A DNA stretch of 64,000 nt from Moraxellaceae bacterium (GTDB lineage Bacteria > Pseudomonadota > Gammaproteobacteria > Pseudomonadales > Moraxellaceae): positions 372,001-436,000 of the forward strand of contig JAUXVU010000018.1 in the NCBI GenBank assembly GCA_030680295.1, read 5' to 3'. The notes beneath the pieces are model-generated. The model was not told the DNA's origin. It searched no databases and worked only from the letters and a program-made list of their open reading frames with translations. Both the position numbers and the translations under genes were made by a program. Shown one piece after another: positions 29,542 to 38,999 of the stretch. Each line of letters begins with the position of its first letter. Positions within the stretch are counted from its first letter, which is position 1.

Positions 29542-30234
29542 ATGATCACGCTCTATACCGCGCCTACGCCGAATGGTTGGAAAGTATCGGTGTTATTAGA
29601 GGAGCTGGGTCTGCCATATCAGGTGGAAAGCATTAACCTGATGGCGAATGAGCAAAAGCAGCCTGAATTTTTAGCGAAAAACCCAAACGGCCGAATTCCG
29701 GTGATTGTTGACCATGATGCAAATGACTTAGTGATATTTGAGTCAGGTGCCATCATGATTTATTTGGCCGAAAAAGCCGGGCGCTTATTGCCTACTGATA
29801 CGGCAGGGCGTTTTGCGGCCTTGCAATGGTTAATGTTCCAAATGGGCGGTGTTGGCCCCATGATGGGACAGGCCAATGTCTTTCATCGCTATTTGCCGGA
29901 GCGCATTCCGGTGGCCATCGACCGTTACCAGAATGAATGCCGTCGTTTGTTTGAAGTTCTGGATGCACGTTTGGCGCAAAGCCAGTGGTTGGCTGGTGAC
30001 GACTTCACTATTGCTGACATTGCTAACTGGTGTTGGGTACGTACCTACCGTTGGTCGGGTGTTAGCATCGATAACTTACCGAACTTACGTCGCTGGTTAG
30101 ATGCCATGAAAGAACGTCCAGCCTGTCAAAAAGGCATAACGGTGCCATTTGCGGTGCCAGCGCTTGATGAAGTTGATGATGGTGCGGCGGCTAAAGCCTT
30201 TGCTGAGGCTGCACGAAACATGGTGCAGCGATAA
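29542..30234 (+). CDS. Glutathione S-transferase family protein
   Basis: Cytosolic GST of 230 residues. The N-terminal thioredoxin-fold domain begins [20 protein letters not shown], the nu/YghU-YfcG-like type, and has the cis-proline region GRIPVIVD and the glutathione-contacting [10 protein letters not shown]. The helical C-domain has FTIADIANW. The ATG at 29542 with a GAGG site is used rather than an upstream ATG inside the PAQR gene. YfcG/YghU relatives act as disulfide-bond reductases; the same is possible here. Confidence 0.88.
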   Translation: MITLYTAPTPNGWKVSVLLEELGLPYQVESINLMANEQKQPEFLAKNPNGRIPVIVDHDANDLVIFESGAIMIYLAEKAGRLLPTDTAGRFAALQWLMFQMGGVGPMMGQANVFHRYLPERIPVAIDRYQNECRRLFEVLDARLAQSQWLAGDDFTIADIANWCWVRTYRWSGVSIDNLPNLRRWLDAMKERPACQKGITVPFAVPALDEVDDGAAAKAFAEAARNMVQR

Positions 30235-30400
30235 AGCCCTATTTTTTACAAGGTCATGCTACTTGATACAAACCTTCTACACTTGCTTGCAAATTACCTG
30301 ATCTAAACCCCCTCTGCGATACCAAAGCTCGACACACTTTTGAATTGAACTGTAGCAATCTCATTGCCATACAGAACAGGTTTACAAAAGGGTGCTTGCG

Positions 30401-30763
30401 ATGAAAATTCTAATTGCTGATGACAGTAAAGCCATGCGTTTGGTGATTAACCACATGCTTAAACAGGCTGGCTTTCGTGGGCACGACATTATTGAAGCGG
30501 CTGATGGTAATGAAGCCTTTGATGCCATTCATCGGGATGATCCGGACTTAGTGATTTCAGATTGGAACATGCCGGGTCGTACTGGCATTGAAGTGCTGCA
30601 AGAAATTCGCGCAGCCGGCATTGATACCACCTTTGGTTTTGTCACCACCGAAATTAGCCCAGAAATGCGTGTATTAGCAGAAAGCGCTGGCTCCTCATTT
30701 CTGATTGGCAAGCCATTTACTCCGGATGATTTCCAGCGCGCCTTAGACGACATTATTCACTGA
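30401..30763 (+). CDS. cheY: Chemotaxis response regulator CheY
   Basis: Single-domain response regulator of 120 residues. The acidic pair D7-D8, phospho-acceptor D54 (VISDWNMPG), the threonines in FVTTE and the lysine in LIGKPF complete the receiver active site. Phosphorylated by CheA, it would bind FliM at the flagellar switch. The ATG at 30401 is used; a GTG three codons earlier is possible. It is the first gene of the che cluster; the 166 bases upstream hold no gene and no promoter I could recognise as sigma-54 or sigma-28. Confidence 0.9.
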   Translation: MKILIADDSKAMRLVINHMLKQAGFRGHDIIEAADGNEAFDAIHRDDPDLVISDWNMPGRTGIEVLQEIRAAGIDTTFGFVTTEISPEMRVLAESAGSSFLIGKPFTPDDFQRALDDIIH

Positions 30764-30774
30764 GGAGTTGCGAC

Positions 30775-31224
30775 ATGGCTAGCCTTCCAACCATTAGTGA
30801 AGTTGAACAACTGCTGAAGACATTTTTTCGCCGTGAAATTGATGTATCGACTACGGCTGCACCGGCAGTGCCTTTGTCATACGCCGGTGCTTATGTTTCT
30901 GGCGATGGCAGCATGGTCGCTGCTGTGCGTGCAGACATTGGATTTGCCGCCTCATCTTCGGCAGCGTTTGCACTTATTCCAGCGGGTGTTGCCAAAGAAA
31001 ACATTCAAAGCGGCAAGCTGGATGAAACCTTCACTGAGTTGTATGCCGAGGTTTTGAACGTGTTGTCACGTCTTTTTGCTAACCGTGACAACGATCGCGT
31101 CACCTTAAGCCAAAAAGACATCGGTCAGGGCACTTTAGCTTCTGGCAATGAAAAGCAGGCCTTGCACATTGCGGTGGATGTGGATGGTTATGCGCCGGGC
31201 AAGTTGAGCTTTTATTTACTGTAA
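30775..31224 (+). CDS. CheX-like chemotaxis protein (149 aa), uncertain
   Basis: Unassigned protein between cheY and cheA. It has no signal or membrane segment. A helix at about residues 84-99 contains E88-x3-E92-x2-N95, close to the (D/S)-x3-E-x2-N motif of CheC/CheX phosphatases, and glycine/alanine-rich strands precede it as in that fold. It has a GAGGAG ribosome site and lies 11 bases after cheY. A CheY-phosphate phosphatase or signal-tuning role is inferred from the motif and the absence of a cheZ gene in the window. A stand-alone sequence search could easily change this call. Confidence 0.5.
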   Translation: MASLPTISEVEQLLKTFFRREIDVSTTAAPAVPLSYAGAYVSGDGSMVAAVRADIGFAASSSAAFALIPAGVAKENIQSGKLDETFTELYAEVLNVLSRLFANRDNDRVTLSQKDIGQGTLASGNEKQALHIAVDVDGYAPGKLSFYLL

Positions 31225-31244
31225 GTGGAAGCTTGGAGAGTGCG

Positions 31245-32912
31245 ATGAGTAACGATATGGATATGAGTGAGTTTCACGCCATCTTCTTTGAAGAGGCGCA
31301 GGAACACCTCGATAGCATGGAGTCGTTACTGCTGGCCCTTGATGTGGGCAATCCGGAAGACGAGCAACTTAATGCCATTTTTCGGGCCGCACATTCCATT
31401 AAAGGTAGTGCTTCCACCTTTGGTTTTCCCGATATGGCAGCAGTTACCCATGAGTTGGAAACCTTGCTGGATCGTGTCCGTAAGAAAGAACTGGCACTGA
31501 CTGAGGAAATTGTTGATGTCACCTTAGTGGCAAAAGACTTATTGCGTAATCAGCTGGCGTTTCACCAAGGTGGTGAAGCGGTAGATGAGGCTGATATCAA
31601 AAGCATTTGTAGCGCAATTCAGAAGTTAGCCAGTGGCGAAAACACAGCCATTGAGCAAAAGCCTAAAGTGATTGAAGCAGTCGAAGTGAGTGATGCGGTC
31701 ACAGCCAAAGTGAGCACTTCATCTGCAGCAACAACATCGATTCGGGTTGGCGTGGAAAAAGTCGATCAGCTCATTAACTTGGTGGGTGAGTTGGTGATTA
31801 CCCAGTCCATGTTGGCACAAACTGCACAAGTTGAATTCATTGAAAACGAGCGCTTATACGAACGTTTGCAGCAATTAGAGCGCAACACACGTGAGCTGCA
31901 AGAGTCGGTCATGAGCATACGCATGCTGCCGGTGAGCTCTGTATTTAGCCGCTTTCCACGCTTGGTGCGCGATTTGGCGGGCCAGTTGGGCAAACAAATT
32001 GAATTGCGCACCTTTGGTGAAGCCACCGAGCTAGACCGTGGTGTGATTGAAAAAATTACCGATCCACTGACACATTTAATTCGCAACAGCGTAGATCACG
32101 GCATTGAAATGCCGGACCAACGTCTTGAAAGTGGAAAATCCGCCAAGGGCATATTGACCTTGTCTGCCTTCCATCAAGGTGGCAGCGTCATTATTCAAAT
32201 TAAAGATGATGGTGCAGGTCTTAATCGTGATCGTATTTTAAATAAAGCGCGTGAGCGCGGTTTGGCTGTGTCGGAAAACCCTGCGGATCAGGAAGTCTGG
32301 GGATTGATTTTTGCGCCAGGCTTTTCCACCGCTGATGTGGTGTCTGATGTGTCCGGTCGTGGTGTCGGCATGGACGTGGTACGCCGCAATATTGAAAGCC
32401 TAGGCGGGCGTGTTGATATCGCTTCAGAAACTGGACACGGCACCACCATTACCATTCGTTTGCCGCTGACCTTGGCCATTATGGATGGCATGTCCATCGG
32501 TGTTGGCGACCAACTCTATATCGTACCGATGACCGCGATTATTGAGTCTTTACGCCCCGCAGCGAGTGACATCAAGTTTATTGCTGGCCAAGGCCGACTG
32601 GTTTATGTGCGTGGCGAATACCTACCGATGATTGCGCTACATGAAGTGTTTGGCCTAGTCCCTGCACAGAAACACCCGGAAGACGGCATCTTGGTGATTG
32701 TTGATACCGAACTCGGTCGTGCGGCTTTATTTGTCGATGAGCTGTTGGGTCAGCGCCAAGTCGTGATCAAAAGTCTTGAATCAAATTACCGCAAGGTGCC
32801 GGGTATTTCGGCGGCCACCATCATGGGTGATGGCAGTGTTTCCATGATTTTGGATGTCTCAGAAACCGTTCGTTTAGGTCGTCGCTCAGCGCCGTTGGCT
32901 TTGGTGAGTTAG
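31245..32912 (+). CDS. cheA: Chemotaxis histidine kinase CheA (no P2 domain visible)
   Basis: Sensor kinase of the receptor array, 555 residues. Order: P1/HPt with phospho-acceptor H50 (AHSIKGSASTF), a short alanine/threonine-rich linker to about 160, P3 dimerisation (about 165-230), P4 ATP-binding domain with N-box HLIRNSVDHGIE and G-box DDGAGL, and a CheW-like P5 at the end. The P2 domain that docks CheY and CheB is not apparent; E. coli CheA is about 100 residues longer. The start at 31245 has GGAGAG seven bases upstream. CheW follows after eight bases. Confidence 0.94.
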   Translation: MSNDMDMSEFHAIFFEEAQEHLDSMESLLLALDVGNPEDEQLNAIFRAAHSIKGSASTFGFPDMAAVTHELETLLDRVRKKELALTEEIVDVTLVAKDLLRNQLAFHQGGEAVDEADIKSICSAIQKLASGENTAIEQKPKVIEAVEVSDAVTAKVSTSSAATTSIRVGVEKVDQLINLVGELVITQSMLAQTAQVEFIENERLYERLQQLERNTRELQESVMSIRMLPVSSVFSRFPRLVRDLAGQLGKQIELRTFGEATELDRGVIEKITDPLTHLIRNSVDHGIEMPDQRLESGKSAKGILTLSAFHQGGSVIIQIKDDGAGLNRDRILNKARERGLAVSENPADQEVWGLIFAPGFSTADVVSDVSGRGVGMDVVRRNIESLGGRVDIASETGHGTTITIRLPLTLAIMDGMSIGVGDQLYIVPMTAIIESLRPAASDIKFIAGQGRLVYVRGEYLPMIALHEVFGLVPAQKHPEDGILVIVDTELGRAALFVDELLGQRQVVIKSLESNYRKVPGISAATIMGDGSVSMILDVSETVRLGRRSAPLALVS

Positions 32913-32920
32913 GAGGAAGT

Positions 32921-33412
32921 ATGTCGGAGAAAAAAACCATGGTTGATGGCACTCAATCCGAAAATGGCAAGGAGTTACTGACCTTTGCCTTAGGTAGCGA
33001 AGAGTACGGCATCGATATTTTGAAAGTTCAAGAAATCCGTGGTTACGAAAAGGTCACGCATATTGTGAACTCGCCAGCTTTTATTAAAGGTGTGATTAAT
33101 TTGCGCGGCACCATTGTGCCCATTATCGACCTGCGACTGAAGTTTGCATTGGGCTCTGCGGAGTACACAGCATTCACTGTGGTCATTATTTTGAATGTCT
33201 CCAACCGTGTGGTGGGAGTGGTGGTTGATTCTGTTTCGGACGTGATTTGTTTGGATCCCGAAGAAATTAAAGAAGCACCACCGATGAGTAGTGATTTGGA
33301 TACTCGCTTTATACAAGGCCTTGCGACCTTAAATGAGCGCATGGTGATTTTGATGGATATAGAAGCATTAATGAGCAGTCCCGACATGGCCCTAAGTGCC
33401 GAGGCAGCTTGA
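32921..33412 (+). CDS. cheW: Chemotaxis coupling protein CheW
   Basis: Adapter that links receptors to CheA, 163 residues, one CheW (SH3-like) domain. FALGSEEYGIDILKVQEI opens the domain, and the central FIKGVINLRGTIVPIIDL is the most conserved block. It starts after an AGGAGG ribosome site, eight bases behind cheA. The receptor gene starts 39 bases after its stop. Confidence 0.97.
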   Translation: MSEKKTMVDGTQSENGKELLTFALGSEEYGIDILKVQEIRGYEKVTHIVNSPAFIKGVINLRGTIVPIIDLRLKFALGSAEYTAFTVVIILNVSNRVVGVVVDSVSDVICLDPEEIKEAPPMSSDLDTRFIQGLATLNERMVILMDIEALMSSPDMALSAEAA

Positions 33413-33451
33413 ATACCGTTGCGTTAAGACAAAGAGAACTGGAGAACAACT

Positions 33452-35800
33452 ATGCGCACTAACTTACCTGTAACTGGGGTAGAGCGTCACTTAGCGGACG
33501 GTGAATTCATTCTGTCCAAGGCCGACCTTAAGGGTAATGTGACCTATATCAACCGCACATTTATTGAAATGAGTGGTTTTACCGAAGCTGAATTGATGGG
33601 TGAGCCGCACAATATTTTGCGTCACCCTGACATGCCAACAGAGGCTTTCCGTGACTTTTGGGCAACCTTGAAGTCAGGTAAGTCATGGAGTGGCATGGTG
33701 AAAAACCGTTGTAAAAACGGTGATCATTATTGGGTTCAGGCCAATGCTTCGCCTATTTGGCAAAACGGCACCATGACCGGTTATATGTCGGTGCGTACTC
33801 GTCCGGATCGCCGTTTGGTTGATGAGGCCGAAGAGCTGTATCGCAAAATGCGCAATGGTGAAACCAAAGTGACATTAAGCGAAGGTCGTATTGTTCAGCC
33901 CGGCCTGAAAGGCAAAATTCATGAGCTGACCAACATTTCGATCAAGCGTCGTATGATCGGGGTCAGTGTTTTGTCTTTGTTAGCACTGGCTGCCGTTGGC
34001 TTTTTGGGCATTAAAGGTTTTGGCAGCAGTGCAGGCAGTATGTCAGTGTTTGCCAGCCTAGGTATTGTCGCCTTTTTGATTGCGTTCTTCTCGCAAAAAA
34101 CCTATGGCGTAGTCGCTAAGCCGCTGCAAAAAATTCGTCAGCAAATGGTTGAAATTACCAACGGTAATATGTCGCTGTTAATCAACAAAGATCGTAGCGA
34201 TGAAATCGGCGATATGGCAGATGCCTTTAAATCAATGTTTATCAAATTGCGTTTTGATATGGCGGACACCAAGCGTACAGCTGATGCGGCCATGCGAATG
34301 AACTTTGCGCTGGATAATGTATCAACGCCAGTGACCGTATCGAATGAAGAAAACAACCTGATTTACATGAATCGTTCAGGTCGTACATTACTGGAAAGCA
34401 TTTTCAAAAGCTCAAAAATAGTCGATAGCTTGTATGGCAAGCCGCTTGTTGAGTCATTAACTGATGAAGCATTAATTGCCATTACCACGGGCCGTCTTGA
34501 GCGGCCGCAGATGGCTCAGGGTATGGTGGGTGATCGAATTATCCGCCTATCAACAAGTCCTGTTATTGATCAATCGGGCACTTATTTAGGACGAGTATGC
34601 CAATGGGTTGACCGTACGGCCGAGATTGCTGCAGAACAAGATGTTGCAGCTATTGTAGAGGCTGCTGCTGCCGGCGATTTCAGTAAACGTATTGAAGTCA
34701 GCAATAAAGAAGGTTACTTCAAATCCCTAGCAGTGGATCTGAATAACTTTGTGGAAGCGGTGGATAACGCACTGTCAGACGTCGTTCGTGTGTTGAATTC
34801 GCTTGCAAAAGGTGATTTGACACAGACCATTGATCGCGACTACACCGGTACTTTCTTGCAAATGAAGACTGATGCTAATGCCACAGTAGCTCAATTAAAA
34901 AGCATTGTGACCACCATTAGTGAAGCAACCGACGCTATTAACGGTGCGGCTAAAGAAATTGCTTCGGGTAACGTCGACTTGTCTCGTCGTACCGAGTCAC
35001 AAGCAGCCAGCCTAGAGCAAACGGCATCTAGTACTGAAGAGCTAACCAACACCGTTAAAAACAACGCCGATAACGCCAGTCAAGCAAGTCAGTTGGCGCG
35101 TACGTCGTCTGAAGTGGCAGACCGTGGCGGTAAAGTGGTCAGTGAAGTGGTTAGCACCATGGGCGCTATTGCCGAGTCTTCCAACAAGATTGCGGAGATT
35201 ATCAGCGTGATTGACGGCATTGCCTTCCAAACCAACATTCTGGCACTTAACGCAGCGGTTGAAGCCGCCCGTGCAGGTGAACAAGGTCGTGGTTTTGCGG
35301 TGGTTGCCGGTGAAGTACGTAACTTGGCACAACGTTCGGCATCAGCCGCGAAAGAAATTAAAGAGCTGATTTCTGAGTCGGTCAGCAAGGTTAGCAATGG
35401 TTACAAGCTGGTGGAAACTGCCGGTCAAACCATGCAGGAAATTGTGTCTTCAACCCAACGCGTTGCTAGCATCATGAATGAAATTTCTTCAGCTTCTGAA
35501 GAGCAACGTAACGGCATTATGCAGTTAAGCCATGCCATTACCAGCATGGACGAATCCACACAGCAAAACGCGGCATTGGTGGAAGAAGCGGCGGCGTCGG
35601 CTCAGTCGCTTGAAGATCAGGCCAATAACTTAAGTCAAGCTGTTGGTGTGTTCCGTGTCGACAACAAATCGTCTTCACGCGGGAAGGGCTTTGGTCAAAA
35701 TGTCGAACGTATGCCACTGCGTGCTGTGTCTGGTGAGCCAACCCCCATGCGTTCACGCCAAGCCAGCAGTAAAGCGGATGATGGCTGGGAAGAGTTTTAA
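33452..35800 (+). CDS. Aer-like PAS-containing methyl-accepting chemotaxis protein
   Basis: Receptor of 782 residues without a periplasmic domain. An N-terminal PAS domain (about 10-125) is Aer-like and may bind FAD; two close transmembrane helices follow (about 167-186 and 196-216); then HAMP (about 219-270), a second PAS-like segment (about 280-390), another HAMP-like helical region, and the methyl-accepting signalling hairpin with tip [20 protein letters not shown] near 587-606. The last five residues are GWEEF, a CheR/CheB tether like NWETF. It probably senses redox or energy state. A GGAG site precedes the ATG. Confidence 0.93.
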   Translation: MRTNLPVTGVERHLADGEFILSKADLKGNVTYINRTFIEMSGFTEAELMGEPHNILRHPDMPTEAFRDFWATLKSGKSWSGMVKNRCKNGDHYWVQANASPIWQNGTMTGYMSVRTRPDRRLVDEAEELYRKMRNGETKVTLSEGRIVQPGLKGKIHELTNISIKRRMIGVSVLSLLALAAVGFLGIKGFGSSAGSMSVFASLGIVAFLIAFFSQKTYGVVAKPLQKIRQQMVEITNGNMSLLINKDRSDEIGDMADAFKSMFIKLRFDMADTKRTADAAMRMNFALDNVSTPVTVSNEENNLIYMNRSGRTLLESIFKSSKIVDSLYGKPLVESLTDEALIAITTGRLERPQMAQGMVGDRIIRLSTSPVIDQSGTYLGRVCQWVDRTAEIAAEQDVAAIVEAAAAGDFSKRIEVSNKEGYFKSLAVDLNNFVEAVDNALSDVVRVLNSLAKGDLTQTIDRDYTGTFLQMKTDANATVAQLKSIVTTISEATDAINGAAKEIASGNVDLSRRTESQAASLEQTASSTEELTNTVKNNADNASQASQLARTSSEVADRGGKVVSEVVSTMGAIAESSNKIAEIISVIDGIAFQTNILALNAAVEAARAGEQGRGFAVVAGEVRNLAQRSASAAKEIKELISESVSKVSNGYKLVETAGQTMQEIVSSTQRVASIMNEISSASEEQRNGIMQLSHAITSMDESTQQNAALVEEAAASAQSLEDQANNLSQAVGVFRVDNKSSSRGKGFGQNVERMPLRAVSGEPTPMRSRQASSKADDGWEEF

Positions 35801-35821
35801 TTAAGTCACGATGATGCATAG

Positions 35822-35852
35822 AAAAAAGGGTGCGACAACGTGCCCTTTTTTA
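35822..35852 (+). terminator. Rho-independent terminator between receptor and cheR
   Basis: GGGTGCG-ACAA-CGTGCCC stem (with two G-T pairs) flanked by six A and six T. It lies 21 bases after the receptor stop and 22 bases before cheR, so cheRDB expression needs read-through or another promoter. Confidence 0.75.
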
Positions 35853-35873
35853 TCGAATCCTGAGTGAGACATT

Positions 35874-36704
35874 ATGGCTAGCGCAGATTTATTAGAGGGT
35901 AGTGATCGCGGTTTCACCTTTAATGAGGCGGACTTTAGGCAGGTGCAGCGACTGATTTATGAACACGCCGGCATCAAGTTGTCAGATGCCAAGCAAGACA
36001 TGGTCTATAGCCGCATGATTCGTCGCCTACGCCACAATGGTTTAACCACGTTTAAGTCTTATTTGGATTTGATCCAGAAAGACAAACAAGAGTGGGAGGC
36101 CTTTGTTAATAGCCTCACCACCAACTTAACGTCGTATTTTCGTGAGCCTTATCACTTCCCCATCTTGCAGCAGTTTTTGCAAGAACGTGCAGGGCGCCGT
36201 ATGCGCATTTGGTGTAGTGCGGCATCGACTGGTGAGGAGCCTTATTCCATTGCCATTACGGTGATTGAGGCCTTAGGTGTGCGCGCCACTGATGTAGACA
36301 TTATTGCCACGGATATTGATACCAGTGTGCTGGCTAAGGCCGGTAGCGGTGTTTATACGGCCGACCGTATTGAGTCGTTAACAGATGCTCAAAAACAGTA
36401 CTTTTTTCGTGGTACGGGAAAAAATGCGGGCATGGTTAAGGTCAAACCAGAAGTGCAGCGCTTAGTGAAATTTCAGCAACTCAATTTGTTAGATAAAGCC
36501 TGGCCAGTAAATGGCTGCTTCGACATTATGTTTTGCCGCAATGTGTTGATTTACTTTGATAAAGATACGCAACGCAACATCCTAAATCGTTTTCATCCGA
36601 TGTTGGCTGATGATGGTTTGTTATTTGTTGGTCACTCTGAGTCATTGCTGCATATGAATGACAAATTCCGCCTGCGCGGAAAAACGGTTTACGACAAGCG
36701 TTAA
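35874..36704 (+). CDS. cheR: Chemotaxis protein methyltransferase CheR
   Basis: SAM-dependent methylation of receptor glutamates, 276 residues. An N-terminal helical domain precedes the Rossmann methyltransferase domain with IWCSAASTGEEPYSIA (SAM site) and the later FDIMFCRNVLIYFD motif. The beta-subdomain that binds a receptor tether is expected, and the adjacent receptor ends in GWEEF. Cytosolic. Its normal length and motifs leave little doubt. Confidence 0.96.
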   Translation: MASADLLEGSDRGFTFNEADFRQVQRLIYEHAGIKLSDAKQDMVYSRMIRRLRHNGLTTFKSYLDLIQKDKQEWEAFVNSLTTNLTSYFREPYHFPILQQFLQERAGRRMRIWCSAASTGEEPYSIAITVIEALGVRATDVDIIATDIDTSVLAKAGSGVYTADRIESLTDAQKQYFFRGTGKNAGMVKVKPEVQRLVKFQQLNLLDKAWPVNGCFDIMFCRNVLIYFDKDTQRNILNRFHPMLADDGLLFVGHSESLLHMNDKFRLRGKTVYDKR

Positions 36705-36721
36705 TTGCCATGAGACCTGCA

Positions 36722-37309
36722 ATGTCAGAAAAACCCGTCAAACCCTTTAGTTATGAAGCCAGTAAGCGCTTTTATGACCATGTGTTAGGTATTGATGTGG
36801 TGAAAGTTTTGCCGGGTGAATTTTATGTCACCCAAGAAAAAATAGCCTTAGCGACGGTGTTGGGTTCGTGTGTGACGGCATGTATTTGGGATCCGCTGAC
36901 CAAGATCGGTGGCATGAACCACTTTATGTTGGTAGATGCCGATGTAGGCAGTAACAAACAGGCGGATTCGATGCGCTACGGTGTGTTTTCGATGAATACG
37001 CTGATTGAAAAGCTGGTGTGTGCTGGCGCATTAAAGCACTGCCTTCAGGCCAAAGTATTTGGTGGTGCTAGGGTGTTAAGTGGTGAAAGTAACTTCCGCG
37101 TGGGTCATGAAAATAATCATTTTGTGATCAATTACCTGCAAGCTCAAAAAATACCGGTAGTGGGGCAAGACCTTGGCGGCACAACGGCTCGCAAGGTGAT
37201 GTTTTTTCCTGAAAGTGGAAAAGTGATGTTGAAACGAATGCTGGTTAATACAGATCCAGAGGTGCTGGCCAGTGAACAGCATTTTCGCCACATGATTCGG
37301 GGTGACTAA
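36722..37309 (+). CDS. cheD: Chemotaxis receptor glutamine deamidase CheD
   Basis: Deamidates receptor glutamines so that they can be methylated; in Bacillus it also interacts with CheC. The catalytic cysteine and histidine are in TVLGSCVTACIWD and GGMNHFMLVD, and KVFGGARVL is the third family block. The ATG at 36722 (195 residues) is chosen tentatively; an in-frame ATG at 36710 is also possible and neither has a strong ribosome site. It is between cheR and cheB. CheD beside a CheX-like gene would fit a CheC/CheD-type adaptation branch. Confidence 0.93.
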   Translation: MSEKPVKPFSYEASKRFYDHVLGIDVVKVLPGEFYVTQEKIALATVLGSCVTACIWDPLTKIGGMNHFMLVDADVGSNKQADSMRYGVFSMNTLIEKLVCAGALKHCLQAKVFGGARVLSGESNFRVGHENNHFVINYLQAQKIPVVGQDLGGTTARKVMFFPESGKVMLKRMLVNTDPEVLASEQHFRHMIRGD

Positions 37310-37314
37310 TTACC

Positions 37315-38403
37315 ATGACTGCACTAACTGCATCTGCTGTGACAGCCGGTATAAAAGATTTTATTAAAGTGCTGATTGTTGATGATTCACCAACGATGCA
37401 ATTGGTGTTAACACAAATGATTAATCAACAACCGGATATGCGTGTGATTGGTGCAGCGTCTGAACCTTCGCAGGCACGTGAATTGATTAAAGCATTAAAT
37501 CCGGACGTGTTGACCTTAGATGTCGAAATGCCGGGCATGGATGGCATTAGTTTTCTTGAAAAAATTATGACGTTACGGCCGATGCCGGTGGTGATGATTT
37601 CGAGCGTATTTGAAGAGGGCTCAGCAAAGGCATTAAGAGCGAAAGAGTTAGGTGCTTGTGAGTTGGTACAAAAGCGCCACTTAAGCGGACGTGAGGCTTT
37701 GTACGCCATGGCCGAGGAAGTGACAACAAAGATTCGTAAGGCGCAAAAACACGCTTGGCGTATGCCGAATAAAACCGCTAAATCGACGCTGAGTAATAGT
37801 TTTGCCGACTTAGTATTTCCTGAAAACTGCTGGATTATGTTGGGTGCATCAACGGGTGGCACAGAAGCCATCAAAGCGTTTTTGGACCAAATGCCGGCAC
37901 ATGCACCTGCCATTTTAATGGCGCAACATATGCCAGAGGGCTTTACCACGCGTTTTGCTAGTCGCTTAAATGACAGCTGTGCCATGACGGTGATGGAGGC
38001 CAGTCATCATCAAGCGGTTCGGCCTGGGTGTGTGTATCTGGCGCCGGGTCATTCGCACTTATTAGTGCGTAGACGGTCCGGCGGTGAAGTGGTCACCGAA
38101 TTATCTCAAGGTCCAGAAGTGAACCGTCACCGGCCAGCAGTGGATGTGTTGTTTAAATCTGCCGCTGAGCAGCTGGGACGAAAAGCGGCAGGGGTGTTGT
38201 TAACAGGCATGGGCAAAGATGGCGCTGAGGGTCTGCTGGCAATGCATCAAAAAGGCTCGTATACCGTGGCGCAAGATGAAGCCAGTAGTGTGGTTTATGG
38301 CATGCCTAAGGCGGCCGTGTTGGTGAATGCTGTCGATGAGCAGGGCTCACCTGCCGAGTTATGTGCCAAAGTTTTGACACGCCTAGCAACATTGTCTAAC
38401 TGA
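37315..38403 (+). CDS. cheB: Chemotaxis methylesterase/response regulator CheB
   Basis: Removes receptor methyl groups, activated by CheA. The receiver domain holds D69 (LDVEMPG) as phospho-acceptor. After a linker, the methylesterase domain carries the catalytic triad S179 (GASTGG), H205 (QHMPEGF) and D302 (GMGKDGA). Of 362 residues, normal. Last gene of the che cluster; the gap after it holds the sigma-54 promoter of the fliL operon. Confidence 0.96.
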   Translation: MTALTASAVTAGIKDFIKVLIVDDSPTMQLVLTQMINQQPDMRVIGAASEPSQARELIKALNPDVLTLDVEMPGMDGISFLEKIMTLRPMPVVMISSVFEEGSAKALRAKELGACELVQKRHLSGREALYAMAEEVTTKIRKAQKHAWRMPNKTAKSTLSNSFADLVFPENCWIMLGASTGGTEAIKAFLDQMPAHAPAILMAQHMPEGFTTRFASRLNDSCAMTVMEASHHQAVRPGCVYLAPGHSHLLVRRRSGGEVVTELSQGPEVNRHRPAVDVLFKSAAEQLGRKAAGVLLTGMGKDGAEGLLAMHQKGSYTVAQDEASSVVYGMPKAAVLVNAVDEQGSPAELCAKVLTRLATLSN

Positions 38404-38461
38404 CTAATGACGATTGTTGTTTTTATTGTCTAAGTTACTGAAATAATGAAAGATTTATTAA

Positions 38462-38477
38462 TGGCACGGTCTTTGCA
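38462..38477 (+). promoter_or_regulatory. Sigma-54 promoter of the fliL operon
   Basis: TGGCAC-N5-TTGCA, a perfect -24/-12 element with GG and GC 12 bases apart. It lies 38 bases before the fliL ATG, so the leader is short. FleQ/FlrA-type activators usually drive such promoters in polar-flagellated gammaproteobacteria; no activator gene is in the window. Confidence 0.85.
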
Positions 38478-38514
38478 ATAGCTAGGTATCGCTAATCCAA
38501 AGACGGTGTTATGT

Positions 38515-38988
38515 ATGAATAAGAAGGTCATTATTTTAGTGGCGGTGCTCTTTGTGGTTTTTATGGGAGCCGCTGTAGCTGGCACCTATTTTTTATTAAA
38601 AAGAACGCTGCAGCCAGCCGTTGCGATGGCTGAAAACACTGTGGCCACTGAGCCAGCAGTACCAAAAGCAGTCACTCCTATTTATAAATCACTCGACCCG
38701 GCTTTTGTTGTCAATATTGATGACGGCCGTACGGTGCGCTTCTTACAAGTCAAAGTAGATGTAATGGCTCGCAACCAAGCTGCACTTACGGATATCGACA
38801 TCGTTGAGCCACGCATACGCCACGACATCATCATGCTTTTTAGCACCATGACACGCGAAATGATTCGTGATCAAGCACAGCGTGAACAGTTACAAGCTCA
38901 AGTACTCAGCATTATTAACACGGTGCTGCAGGAACAAGGCAAGCCCGGTGTTGAAGCGGTGTACTTCACTAGCTTTGTTGTGCAGTAA
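38515..38988 (+). CDS. fliL: Flagellar basal-body-associated protein FliL
   Basis: Single-pass inner-membrane protein of 157 residues that rings the stator and supports torque. One N-terminal helix (IILVAVLFVVFMGAAVAG) is followed by a periplasmic stomatin-like domain with DPAFVVNI and a C-terminal VYFTSFVVQ. The ATG at 38515 is used because the ATG at 38511 is out of frame. First gene behind the sigma-54 promoter; fliM follows after 11 bases. Confidence 0.93.
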   Translation: MNKKVIILVAVLFVVFMGAAVAGTYFLLKRTLQPAVAMAENTVATEPAVPKAVTPIYKSLDPAFVVNIDDGRTVRFLQVKVDVMARNQAALTDIDIVEPRIRHDIIMLFSTMTREMIRDQAQREQLQAQVLSIINTVLQEQGKPGVEAVYFTSFVVQ

Positions 38989-38999
38989 GGAGCCGCATC

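Noticed and set aside
30235-30400. Possible flagellar-class promoter before cheY
   Set aside because: Neither a TGGCAC-N5-TTGC nor a TAAAGTTT-N11-GCCGATAA arrangement with correct spacing was found; TAAA and GCGATA here are too close together.
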